Shown: positions 55,168-62,776 of the stretch, piece by piece
How positions within the stretch are numbered: the first letter of the stretch is position 1
How the letters are laid out: every line of letters begins with the position of its first letter
Assembly (NCBI RefSeq): GCF_000009265.1
Contig: NC_008380.1
Location: forward strand, 4,919,501 to 4,983,500
Source: Rhizobium johnstonii 3841
Lineage (GTDB): Bacteria > Pseudomonadota > Alphaproteobacteria > Rhizobiales > Rhizobiaceae
Reading direction: 5' to 3'
DNA: 64,000 nucleotides
The notes under the pieces: generated by a model
What the model was told of the DNA's origin: nothing
Seen by the model: the letters and a program-made list of their open reading frames with translations, nothing else
The model's database searches: none
Program-made: the position numbers and the translations under genes

Positions 55168-55948
55168 CGGTTCATTTCTATCCTGCGGGAGGGAAAAACG
55201 CGTCCGGCGAGGAAAGTCATGATACCGCCGACACTAGGCTCCGGAGAGCCGCTTCGGTCGCGGAGCACCACCCGGATCAGGTTGGGTTTGTCCGGCTCTT
55301 CGCAAACCTAGTCCTCCAGGCGTCTATGAGGAAAGCGATGGCAGAGCATTGTGGAGATGACGGACTGAAGCAAGCGCTCTTTGACTCGAGGATTGGCTTA
55401 GGCGCATTCCGTCGCTCGATGTGCAAAGGAATGCTGCCGATCCTCTCGCGCTCGCCCATGAACTTCTCTGTCGATTTTCGGCTGAGGAGGATAGAGTGTC
55501 CAGATCGTCGCCAGAATGGAAAGCATCCCCATCACGCGAGTTGCTTTTTCCTAGGACTTCGCAACCTGGCACGAGTTCAATCAGGGGCGACAGCGTCAAT
55601 CACTTCGACGGCAGAGGAGGGTCGGCGGCACCGAATGGAAAACAACGAAAGAACTGCGGTCAATCGGTCATCGTCCACGAGCGTCAAAGCGAATACCTGG
55701 CGCTCTGAGTAACCGCTCAGATCGCGCACATTTCGCGATCCCAGAGCTGTCGAAGGTCGCCACGTCGATCACAGAACAACACATCCGCTTGACTACGCCT
55801 GGAAATGTTTTTGGTGCTGCTGGGTAAAGGCTTTGCGATCCGTGCCGATGTTCACAGAAGAGATCCCGCACAGCGTTCGATACTCGGCGTGGCTTCCGCA
55901 AGCAATTTAGAGCCCACGAGGGGCGCCGCACAACCAATGAATGTCCCT

Positions 55949-56152
55949 CGACCTTTACATCGTCAGCAAAAAAGCCGATTCCGACGTAATTTGTAAACTT
56001 TTGGTAAACTTAGTGTAAAGGTCACGTCCATTTTCGCAACGATTTTGGCTTTACACGCAGGGCTCTTCACAACCAGAGATATATATTTGTAAAGGTCGAA
56101 GCTGCCCAACCTTTACAAAAGCAACTCAGAACCATCGCAAATGTAAAGGTCG
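55949..56152. repeat. Iteron-like cluster of TGTAAAGGTCG
   Basis: Five good copies occur: 55949-55959 (minus), 56014-56023 (plus, last G changed), 56088-56098 (plus), 56109-56117 (minus, nine bases) and 56142-56152 (plus). Weaker ones are at about 55992-56000, 56002-56010 and 56049-56055. They end 14 bp from the integrase stop. The mixed orientation and irregular spacing fit integrase arm-type sites or a replication/partition locus better than CRISPR. Confidence 0.8.
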
Positions 56153-56165
56153 TGCAAGTTTTTGG

Positions 56166-57176
56166 TCAGATTGGATTGATCGACATACCCAGGCGAGCGA
56201 CCAGATCGTCAGCGCTCAGGTGTGTATATCGCTTCAGCATTCTAAGCTCTTTGTGTCCCGAGATGCTACTGACTTCGATCACATTCAGCCCCCGCTCGAA
56301 TAAACGACTTACGCCTTCATGGCGAAGATCGTGAAACCTCAGTCCCACGATGTTTGCACGCTTCAGAAGACGTCGCCAAACCTGTTCAAAAGAACCGGGG
56401 GCGATGGGAAAGACCATAGATTCCTCTACGGGTGCATTTTCCTTCCACCGGGAAAGCGCATCGAACGCACGCTGCGTCATCGGCACCTCGCGACCGGACC
56501 CGTTCTTCGTCATTTCTAGCGTAATGACGCGGCGGTTGTGAGAAATGTCAGTCCACTTCAGACCGAGGATTTCGCTACGGCGCATCCCGGTCTCGATGGC
56601 GACGATAAGCAAGGTCCTCATAAACGGGATCTTGCCGCCATCGCAGCCGTCGAGCAGGCGCTGCTCCTCGTCACCTTCCAAGCGGCGCTTGCGCTCGTTC
56701 CGTATGACGGGTCGCCGAACTAGCTTGACCACGTTGCGACTGAGAGGAAAGCCCCAGTCCCGCATCGCAACTTCGATGACGTGACTAAGGATCGCCATTT
56801 CGCGAACCGCGGTAGATGGAGCTACGCTGCTGAGGCGCTCGTCGCGGAACGACGCGACATCCGGCTGTGAAAGCCCCACAAGCGTCCGGTGTGCGATCTC
56901 GTGACGCTCAAGCACGTCGATGCGCTGGATCTCTTGCACGCACCCTCGCTTTGTTGGCGATACTTCGATCTTGTAACGCTTGAGCAAGTCGCCCAGTGTT
57001 GTGGTCTCCAGGATCTTAGTATCGGGTGCGGCCCCGAAACGATCGACCTGGCTTTCTAGCTCACGTGCCCATTTCTCAGCTTCAGCCTTGCTGTCAAAGC
57101 TTTTTGCCCGAGGCTTCATACCGCGTCGCCGCACCTGTGCTTGCCAGCGGCCTCTAAGTTTTCTGATCGTCGCCAT
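56166..57176 (-). CDS. int: Tyrosine integrase of the element
   Basis: 336-aa site-specific recombinase. An N-terminal arm-binding domain (MATIRKLRGRWQAQVRRRG), a core-binding domain (about 58-150) and a catalytic domain follow. The catalytic set is complete: Arg199 (TGMR), Lys224 (MTKNG), His282 and Arg285 (HDLRH), His308 (GHKEL) and Tyr317 (RYTHL). It should carry out integration and excision at the tRNA-Ser repeats. Unlike many tRNA-integrated elements, the gene is about 4 kb from the nearer repeat. Divergent from the XRE-ImmA regulator. Confidence 0.95.
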   Translation of the reverse strand: MATIRKLRGRWQAQVRRRGMKPRAKSFDSKAEAEKWARELESQVDRFGAAPDTKILETTTLGDLLKRYKIEVSPTKRGCVQEIQRIDVLERHEIAHRTLVGLSQPDVASFRDERLSSVAPSTAVREMAILSHVIEVAMRDWGFPLSRNVVKLVRRPVIRNERKRRLEGDEEQRLLDGCDGGKIPFMRTLLIVAIETGMRRSEILGLKWTDISHNRRVITLEMTKNGSGREVPMTQRAFDALSRWKENAPVEESMVFPIAPGSFEQVWRRLLKRANIVGLRFHDLRHEGVSRLFERGLNVIEVSSISGHKELRMLKRYTHLSADDLVARLGMSINPI

Positions 57177-57373
57177 TTGGTCCTCATCTGATGTCGTCGA
57201 TCAATGCGTAGGACGCCCCGTTGAGGGGGCCAAGGATAATTCCGGCGAACCTACGACAGCGACGCTCACTCACTCTGCTTCAACCGCTCGCAGATAAATT
57301 TCTTCCTTTTTGGTTGATTTTTCTTCGCGGATGGTTTCTTCTGCCAGGCACAACGATTTTAAGGAGATTCGCC

Positions 57374-58285
57374 ATGGCAAAGCTTACGCCATTCGGCGTG
57401 GAGCTTCGAAAGCTGCGCCTTGACAAAGACATGCGTCTTTTGGACCTTGCTGCTAAGCTCGACCAGAGCACAGCATTCGTTTCCGCAATTGAGACCGGAC
57501 GAAAACAAATCCCGGACGGCTACCTTCACAAAATTTCACAGGCGATGAATCTGTCGGCCGAGGAGATTCGCCGGTTGCGTGGGGCTGCTGAGAAGACCCG
57601 CAAAGAAGTGAGGGTCGACAATTTGCGCGGAGAGCAACGTGAGCTAGTCGCGGCATTTGCTCGCAAGCTTGACGACGTTCCCAACGATCTCATGGAGGCT
57701 TTGAAGAAAATCGTCCTGAAGTCGATCGGCGGGGAGGCACCGTTCTTCAGAAAACGTCGTGGGATTGTGGTGCCCCCTATGTCAACCGACAAGCTTCGCA
57801 GATTTGCGGAAAAGATTCGCGAAGTTTTCGTCCCCAATGACCACATCGAGTTTCCAATTATGGAGGTCCTGGAATTCAAGCTGAACAAGATAATCCCGGA
57901 ATTCTTCATAGACGTTGAAACAGCGGCGGTGATGGGCGACGACGAGGGTCGGGTCTTGGCCGGCTCAAATTCAATAATCTTTCGAGAAGATGTCTATGAA
58001 GGCGCATGTAGGGGAAATCGGCGCGATCGATTTACCGCGTGTCATGAGTTTGCGCATTTCCTTATGCATCGCGATGTCAAGTTTGCGAGATCGCGGGAGG
58101 ATACGGACAAGATTTACACTGACAGCGAATGGCAAGCGGATGAGTTTGCTGGATCGTTGATGCTATCGTCGCGACACGTCCACCTGTTCGCCAGTTCCGA
58201 CGCTGCGGCTGAGGCATGCAACATGAACCCTGCCGCCGCTCGCGTCATGTGGTCAAAATACGTGAAAGAGGGAAGAATCAAATGA
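57374..58285 (+). CDS. XRE-family regulator fused to ImmA/IrrE metallopeptidase
   Basis: 303-aa protein: an N-terminal helix-turn-helix of Cro/C1 type (about 8-62, LAAKLDQSTAFVSAIETGRKQI) and a C-terminal zincin domain with HEFAH (His224-Glu225, His228) and the following WQADEFAGSLML helix. In mobile elements such fusions often act as repressors relieved by self-directed or partner-directed proteolysis. AAGGAG is 7 bases before the ATG at 57374. It is divergent from int, with 197 bp between, so it is a likely controller of excision. The frame upstream to 57221 is not needed. Confidence 0.9.
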   Translation: MAKLTPFGVELRKLRLDKDMRLLDLAAKLDQSTAFVSAIETGRKQIPDGYLHKISQAMNLSAEEIRRLRGAAEKTRKEVRVDNLRGEQRELVAAFARKLDDVPNDLMEALKKIVLKSIGGEAPFFRKRRGIVVPPMSTDKLRRFAEKIREVFVPNDHIEFPIMEVLEFKLNKIIPEFFIDVETAAVMGDDEGRVLAGSNSIIFREDVYEGACRGNRRDRFTACHEFAHFLMHRDVKFARSREDTDKIYTDSEWQADEFAGSLMLSSRHVHLFASSDAAAEACNMNPAAARVMWSKYVKEGRIK

Positions 58286-58290
58286 AGTAA

Positions 58291-58337
58291 TTTCGGAGGA
58301 CTGAAAACCGATGGACCGGTTCAGCAATCCTCCGAAA
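58291..58337 (+). terminator. Hairpin after the XRE-ImmA gene
   Basis: A 10-bp stem TTTCGGAGGA / TCCTCCGAAA encloses a 27-base loop that can pair internally, 5 bp after the stop. There is no T run, so the terminator role is likely rather than sure. Confidence 0.55.
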
Positions 58338-58576
58338 ACGTCAGTTCCCCTGTAAAAACCGCTTCCTGATCTAACGGGGTCTGATCACCCTGTTATTTCA
58401 GCAGTCGCCACAAGGGCGGCAGAGCCGGGGGCGCGCCTCGGTTCAGCACTGATCCGAAAATAGCTTCGGGTCAGAACAATGACCGCGTAACGGACATCTT
58501 TGCAATTTGACCATGATTCATTTCAGGAATCTCGTCAACCGTTATTCGGTCACAGCCTTTCTAGAAAGGAAAGGAT

Positions 58577-58771
58577 ATGCACGACCGTAAGGTGACTCCG
58601 GACATGGTTCCGATCATCAAATTGGCCCGCATCAAGAAGATCCCATATTCTTGGATCTCGGGCTATTACGCAGGGCTGAACTTCGGCCGCATTGCAGACG
58701 TGATGAAGGGGCGCATGTTCTCTGATATCCCTCCTGCCAAACAACTACCTCCCGACTTTCCGGCAACTTAA
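58577..58771 (+). CDS. Small protein, 64 aa
   Basis: Starts MHDRKVTPDMVPIIKLAR with AAAGGAAAGG just upstream. The core, SWISGYYAGLNFGRIADVMKG, reads like a short helix-turn-helix found in small rhizobial proteins; DNA binding is possible but not shown. The end is proline-rich. It might serve as an excision factor or antitoxin-like partner; both are guesses from size and place. Confidence 0.65.
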   Translation: MHDRKVTPDMVPIIKLARIKKIPYSWISGYYAGLNFGRIADVMKGRMFSDIPPAKQLPPDFPAT

Positions 58772-58840
58772 CCGACCGAGGGCGATCGTTCCGCGCCCCT
58801 GAGAAGTAACTAACACCTGCCGGAAGGAGGTGAATTCAGA

Positions 58841-58954
58841 ATGGCTAAGTCGACGAAAATCGGCCGCAGCGCGGTCACCGGTCGCTTTACTAAGGTCTCT
58901 ACGGCCAAAGCTAAGCCCCGCACGCATACTGTCGAGACGATGAAGAAGAAGTAA
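58841..58954 (+). CDS. Very small basic protein, 37 aa
   Basis: A short frame, MAKSTKIGRSAVTGRF followed by a lysine-rich tail ending MKKK, with a strong GGAGGTG 9 bases before the ATG. The IGRSAVTGRF and TVET parts recall a widespread family of tiny uncharacterised alphaproteobacterial proteins. It lies 69 bp after the 64-aa gene, so the two are probably one transcript. Confidence 0.6.
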   Translation: MAKSTKIGRSAVTGRFTKVSTAKAKPRTHTVETMKKK

Positions 58955-58961
58955 CGCTACA

Positions 58962-58998
58962 CCTCGGGTCGCTGTTCACCGCGAGCAACGGCCCGAGG
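58962..58998 (+). terminator. Probable terminator after the 37-aa gene
   Basis: CCTCGGGTCGCTGTTCAC pairs with GCGAGCAACGGCCCGAGG with a few mismatches, followed by TATTTGCTTTC. It lies 7 bp after the stop codon. Confidence 0.55.
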
Positions 58999-59013
58999 TA
59001 TTTGCTTTCGAAA

Positions 59014-59097
59014 GCGTGCCACTTCTCCGCTTCGAGCTTGCTGTCGAAGGTCTTACTGCGCCTGCCAGCGCCCTCTGAGCTTTCTGATCGTTACCAT
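59014..59097 (-). pseudogene. Relic of a second tyrosine integrase (5' end)
   Basis: Read on the minus strand from 59097: MVTIRKLRGRWQAQ and then a stop; after a loss of about 11 codons, TFDSKLEAEKWHA follows. Both parts match the first 37 residues of the intact integrase (MATIRKLRGRWQAQ and SFDSKAEAEKWARE). The DNA 5' of the start also matches the 5' flank of the intact gene (GCGTAGGA at 59127 against 57209). The rest of the gene is gone. Confidence 0.8.
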
Positions 59098-59320
59098 GTG
59101 GTCTCCAATCGATATTGAAGATCACGCGTAGGATGCCCTTAAGGGGCAAGCGTTATCCGTGCGTGTGCGAGCACTCGCGAATCGACAAGTGCCCTGACCG
59201 TCTAGACGTTGATCAGCATTCGACATCGGTCGGCGCCTCGGACTCGCTTGACACGCCCGCCGAATCTAAGGTTGGTTGTATTTTGGCTCTCATAGATAAT
59301 GCGCGATGTAGGCAATTAGA
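59098..59320. other. Short gap before the RHH-DAC-like gene
   Basis: No gene seen. The left part is the former 5' flank of the integrase relic. GC content falls sharply from about 59280 on. No clear ribosome site precedes the ATG at 59321; only AATTAGA is visible. Confidence 0.35.
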
Positions 59321-60763
59321 ATGAAGACAACTCACTTAACTATAAAAATTTCACCGGAAACCTCGGAAGTCCTTAATAGGATTTCTGAAGAGTATTCTTC
59401 AAATAAATCCGCAATAATAAAGTCACTGCTAAACAAAGCAATAACAAGCAATATTTCAGAAAAATCTGATAATAAAACTACTTCGATAAAAAATCGGAGT
59501 GAATTTGTCAGTATTGATGAAAATTTATTGCGCGCGATTGCAGAAAAGTTTCTTTTGCCATTGTTTTCGGGTGCATCGCTTGATGCAGCAGCATCGGCGT
59601 CGAACGCCAACGAATCGACAGTAGCCTTGATCGATCCTCAGACTATCGGCTTTAAAGTGGATCGCCTCGACAACTACCGGCTTAAATTTCGTCGCGATCA
59701 ACCGTTTGGATTAAGCTCAGATATATCTAGGGAAACGCAAGTTATTGAGGCTTTTGTTGCCGTCCTCAATCGCATGTCTGTGGCGCTACATGGACCTCTG
59801 AAAGACGATCTCCTTACGACATTTCAACGCCAAGTGGTAAGTGAGGCAGCCACTGAAAATGGCGGCGCCCCTAAATTGTTGCAAGTGATTGATCAAATGG
59901 CGATCTGGGCGACGCGACTCTACGAAGGGGCGCCAATTTCGAGTGCAATTGGAATCGACCCTACAGCAAATGGCATGAGAGACTTGCCGCTATCGGAAAT
60001 CGTGCACGAAGATTTTTGCGCGGTCCTATCAAATGGCTTGGACACGATACTTACAGTTGATGGAGAGTTGAACTTAACGGGACACGAAGTATTAAGTCTC
60101 TCCTCAAAAGCATCGGGTCTGTGCCCATTAAGACATTCCGCTGTTGCTGAATGGACGTTAGCAAACGACAGACGTATCGCGGTCGTTCTAAACAGATTGG
60201 GTGAGATACTAATATTCCGGAACGGTCAGCTTCTATTCGCCAGACGGAGTGGGAATTGGCATTTTCTGACCCATGGGCCAGTTATTCGCCAGATGAGCTT
60301 TCCAAGGGACGAGAACATTAGGCAAGCTATATACGAAACGGCGCTAGATGCTTCATTTGCCAGAACTGGCGCCTGTATCGGCGTAATTGCTTCGCGCTCT
60401 CTTCGTGCGGCCAAGGAAATCATTGCGCCAGACGATTGGCTTTTAAGTTCTAAAGCTAAAAAGACAAAAGCAATTTCTAAGATTGTCGCAGGTCGGAAGC
60501 TCAATGAACTCGAGCGCACCCTTCGCCAGGAATTGGTCGCGATAGATGGTGCGACAATTGTCAATCACGAAGGGGAGATTATATCCGTCGGTGCAATTCT
60601 AAAAATAGATGGAGGTAGCACCGGTGGCGGGCGAACAGCTGCCGCTAAGCAGCTCGCTCAATTTGGCCTCGGCATAAAGGTTTCACAGGATGGGGCAATA
60701 TCAGGATACCAGCGCGACCCGGCCACAAAAGGTGCCACGAAGGCTGTCTTCAAAGTTATGTAG
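59321..60763 (+). CDS. Ribbon-helix-helix plus divergent DisA_N/DAC-like sensor protein
   Basis: 480-aa protein of unusual make-up. Residues 4-45 (THLTIKISPETSEVLNRISEE, then SNKSAIIKSLLNKAI) have the form of a ribbon-helix-helix DNA-binding domain. The last 230 residues resemble the diadenylate cyclase fold: FRNGQLLFARRSGNWHFL, ETALDASFARTGACIGVI, then DGA (409-411) in IDGATIVNHEGEIISVGAIL, and GGGRTAAAKQLAQ around Arg438, ending ISVGAIL/KVSQDGAISGY-like strands. Active cyclases have DGA plus RHR; here RHR is replaced by RTA, which suggests a nucleotide sensor rather than an enzyme. Codon use is AT-rich and unlike its neighbours, so recently acquired. Last gene of the island. Confidence 0.7.
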   Translation: MKTTHLTIKISPETSEVLNRISEEYSSNKSAIIKSLLNKAITSNISEKSDNKTTSIKNRSEFVSIDENLLRAIAEKFLLPLFSGASLDAAASASNANESTVALIDPQTIGFKVDRLDNYRLKFRRDQPFGLSSDISRETQVIEAFVAVLNRMSVALHGPLKDDLLTTFQRQVVSEAATENGGAPKLLQVIDQMAIWATRLYEGAPISSAIGIDPTANGMRDLPLSEIVHEDFCAVLSNGLDTILTVDGELNLTGHEVLSLSSKASGLCPLRHSAVAEWTLANDRRIAVVLNRLGEILIFRNGQLLFARRSGNWHFLTHGPVIRQMSFPRDENIRQAIYETALDASFARTGACIGVIASRSLRAAKEIIAPDDWLLSSKAKKTKAISKIVAGRKLNELERTLRQELVAIDGATIVNHEGEIISVGAILKIDGGSTGGGRTAAAKQLAQFGLGIKVSQDGAISGYQRDPATKGATKAVFKVM

Positions 60764-60975
60764 CTCATCCGGCCATCACAATTAAGCAGCAAGGATTTTG
60801 AAAAAATCTTGAAGGCTGCATCACTAGCGCCATTCACACTGCGCGGCACGACCTCCCCCAATAACTGCGTTCTAAGGGACGTGCCTCGGGTGTGGCCCTC
60901 ATCAAGTCCGGCAGCGACATCGAAGGTCAAACAAATTCAGCAACTGGCGGAAAAGCCTTATGGCCAAAGGTTCAA

Positions 60976-61124
60976 AATGGCGGAGAGGGTGGGATTTGAA
61001 CCCACGATACCCTTGCAGGTATGCCGCATTTCGAGTGCGGTGCATTCGACCACTCTGCCACCTCTCCGCGGTCTGGTCGGCGCTTGTTCGGCGCGGGCGT
61101 TCTCATAACGGGCAAATGACAGGC
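60976..61124. repeat. Right 149-bp direct repeat (attachment site)
   Basis: Exact copy of 48990-49138, 11,986 bp apart. The left flank belongs to the island and the right flank leads to rplU-rpmA, so this is the junction with the core chromosome. Confidence 0.92.
60978..61069 (-). tRNA. tRNA-Ser(CGA), right copy, probably native
   Basis: Identical in every base to the left copy (92 nt, anticodon CGA, encoded CCA). Here the 5' flank is host DNA and gives a complete promoter (see next entry), so this is probably the original gene with its 3' end rebuilt by the element. Confidence 0.93.
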
Positions 61125-61130
61125 TGGCAA
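61102..61130 (-). promoter_or_regulatory. Promoter of the right tRNA-Ser copy
   Basis: On the minus strand: -35 TTGCCA (61125-61130), a 17-bp spacer, then -10 TATGAG (61102-61107), 32 bases before the tRNA. The -35 lies just outside the 149-bp repeat, so the left copy lacks it. Confidence 0.6.
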
Positions 61131-61162
61131 GCCGAAAAGTCGAAGCATTCCATCCTTTTGCC

Positions 61163-61191
61163 TTGACACCTTTTTGTCACTCGCGTATCTC
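61163..61191 (+). promoter_or_regulatory. Promoter of rplU-rpmA
   Basis: TTGACA (61163-61168), a 17-bp spacer and TATCTC (61186-61191), about 180 bp before rplU. The long leader might hold ribosomal-protein control, but I see no defined element in it. Confidence 0.75.
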
Positions 61192-61371
61192 GGCTGCGCA
61201 ATAGGTTTGGAGAAATCCGCGCCTTGGCCGTCCCGCGCTCGCGCGGGGCTTCACCGGCAGGACGAGTTCGAGGATTAGACCTCTGAAATCCCTGCTTAAC
61301 TTCGACTGATAAAAAGACAGCCACCTGCTGGATTAGCGGGGAGCGCTGGAACGAACATGAAAGGATAAAAA

Positions 61372-61689
61372 ATGTTCGCAGTCATCAAGACCGGCGGTAA
61401 GCAGTACCGTGTGGCAGCCAACGACGTGCTGACCATCGAAAAGCTGGAAGCCACCGCTGGCGACTCCATTGAATTCACCGAAGTGCTCGTGATCGGCGAA
61501 GGCGCCGACGCTGCGATCGGTGCGCCCTTCGTAACCGGCGCCTCTGTCAAGGCAGAAGTCGTCGAACAGAACCGCGGCAAGAAGGTCATCGCCTTCAAGA
61601 AGCGCCGCCGTCAGAATTCGAAGCGTTCGCGCGGCCATCGTCAGCATCACACGGTCGTCCGTATCACGGACATCGTGGCTGCCAAGTAA
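61372..61689 (+). CDS. rplU: 50S ribosomal protein L21
   Basis: 105-aa ribosomal protein that binds 23S rRNA in the large subunit. It opens MFAVIKTGGKQYRV, the L21 signature, and carries the basic FKKRRRQNSKRSRGHRQ region near the C-terminus. AAAGGAT precedes the ATG. First gene of the operon with rpmA, 34 bp ahead. Confidence 0.97.
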   Translation: MFAVIKTGGKQYRVAANDVLTIEKLEATAGDSIEFTEVLVIGEGADAAIGAPFVTGASVKAEVVEQNRGKKVIAFKKRRRQNSKRSRGHRQHHTVVRITDIVAAK

Positions 61690-61723
61690 GATCAACGAGA
61701 CAAGGTTTTAAAGGAGAACTCCA

Positions 61724-61993
61724 ATGGCACACAAAAAAGCTGGCGGTTCATCGCGCAACGGTCGCGATTCTCAGTCCAAGCGCCTTGGCGTGAAGAAGTT
61801 CGGCGGCGAAGCCGTCATCGCAGGCAACATCATCGTGCGTCAGCGCGGTACTGAGTGGCATCCGGGTTCCAACGTCGGCCTCGGCAAGGATCACACGATT
61901 TTTGCGCTTACCGCCGGCAATGTGAACTACCGAACCAAGGCCAACGGTCGCGTCTACGTGTCTGTCATGCCGAAAGCGGAAGCAGCGGAATAA
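61724..61993 (+). CDS. rpmA: 50S ribosomal protein L27
   Basis: 89-aa large-subunit protein near the peptidyl-transferase centre. It opens [16 protein letters not shown] and has the conserved [18 protein letters not shown] segment. AAAGGAG precedes the ATG. No N-terminal prepeptide of the Firmicute type. Confidence 0.97.
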
Positions 61994-62064
61994 GCCGGTA
62001 GCGCTCAAAAACAGCCGGCGTCTCATCGACCCGGCTGGCCGTATCAGGTTCAGTCTAGAAAACA

Positions 62065-62093
62065 GGGGAGATGGGGCGCCATCTCCCCTTTTT
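62065..62093 (+). terminator. Rho-independent terminator of rplU-rpmA
   Basis: Perfect 10-bp stem GGGGAGATGG / CCATCTCCCC with a 4-base loop and five Ts, 72 bp after the rpmA stop. Confidence 0.88.
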
Positions 62094-62119
62094 CTTTACC
62101 CCTCAAGGAGGACTGAACC

Positions 62120-62776
62120 ATGCAAGGCGAATTGTTAAGGGTAGACCAATCACGGTCTCCCCAGGAGGACCAGCGGTCTTCCACGGAGCGGCTGAGGCCG
62201 GAACGGTTAAGGACCGATTGCCCTGTCTTGTTATCGGAAAGGCTCGTCATGCGCGCGCCCCACGAAGAAGACATCGACGCCCTTGCCCATCTCGCCAATA
62301 ACGCCAAAGTCGCCACCATGGTATCGCGTATGCCGCACCCTTATACCGCCGATGATGCTGCCGACTTCGTGCGTCGCACGAAAAATGGCGAGATTGGCAA
62401 GTGCGTCTATGCGATCACCAAGGCCGAAAACGGCGCCTTTATCGGCTGCTGCGGCGTGGAACCGCAGACAGACGGCAAGACCGTCGAGATCGGCTACTGG
62501 CTGGGCGAGCCCTATTGGAACAAGGGTTATACCACCGAGGCCTGCCACGCCCTGGTCGATATGGTGTTCAGGACCCGTCAGGACGTCGATCAGATCGACG
62601 CCCGTTGCCGGGTCATGAACGTCGCCTCGCGCCGCGTCATCCAGAAATGCGGCTTCCAGTTCCAGGGTTCGGGGCTCGCCGCCTCGCTGGCGCTCGGCAG
62701 CAACGTGCCGGTCGAATGGTACAGGCTCGACCGCAAGACCTGGATGTCCCTCAGAAGCTGGGGGAACATCGCATGA
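62120..62776 (+). CDS. GNAT acetyltransferase, RimJ/RimL type
   Basis: 218-aa acetyltransferase. After about 35 polar residues comes the domain: LLSERLVMRAPHEEDIDALAHL, IGYWLGEPYWNKGYTTEAC (cofactor site) and CRVMNVASRRVIQKCGFQFQG. AAGGAGG lies 8 bases before the ATG, so the extended N-terminus is real. It may acetylate a protein N-terminus or antibiotic-like amine; unknown. It overlaps the next gene by 4 bases. Confidence 0.88.
   Translation: MQGELLRVDQSRSPQEDQRSSTERLRPERLRTDCPVLLSERLVMRAPHEEDIDALAHLANNAKVATMVSRMPHPYTADDAADFVRRTKNGEIGKCVYAITKAENGAFIGCCGVEPQTDGKTVEIGYWLGEPYWNKGYTTEACHALVDMVFRTRQDVDQIDARCRVMNVASRRVIQKCGFQFQGSGLAASLALGSNVPVEWYRLDRKTWMSLRSWGNIA

Larger units (their letters stand above)
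54967..56165. other. 1.2-kb region of the island without a supported gene
   Basis: Frames here (such as 55074-55712 on the plus strand) are Arg/Ser-rich and lack a proper ribosome site, so I reject them. The region does hold an inverted repeat around an AT-rich core at 55070-55167 and an iteron-like cluster at 55949-56152, both listed separately. It may contain control or replication DNA of the element. Confidence 0.5.

Noticed and set aside
55074..55712. Possible 212-aa gene in the island
   Set aside because: Starts at a GTG inside the arm of an inverted repeat, no spaced ribosome site, and composition shifts along its length as in a chance frame.
55949..56152. Possible CRISPR array
   Set aside because: The units are only about 11 bp, occur in both orientations and have unequal gaps; no cas-like gene is in the window.
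59321..60763. Active diadenylate cyclase
   Set aside because: The second catalytic motif RHR is changed to RTA, so synthesis of c-di-AMP is unlikely; a sensor or binding role is preferred.
48990..61124. Simple tandem tRNA duplication rather than integration
   Set aside because: Considered, but the presence of a complete integrase, an integrase relic and differing flanks, with promoter split at one copy only, fits integration better.
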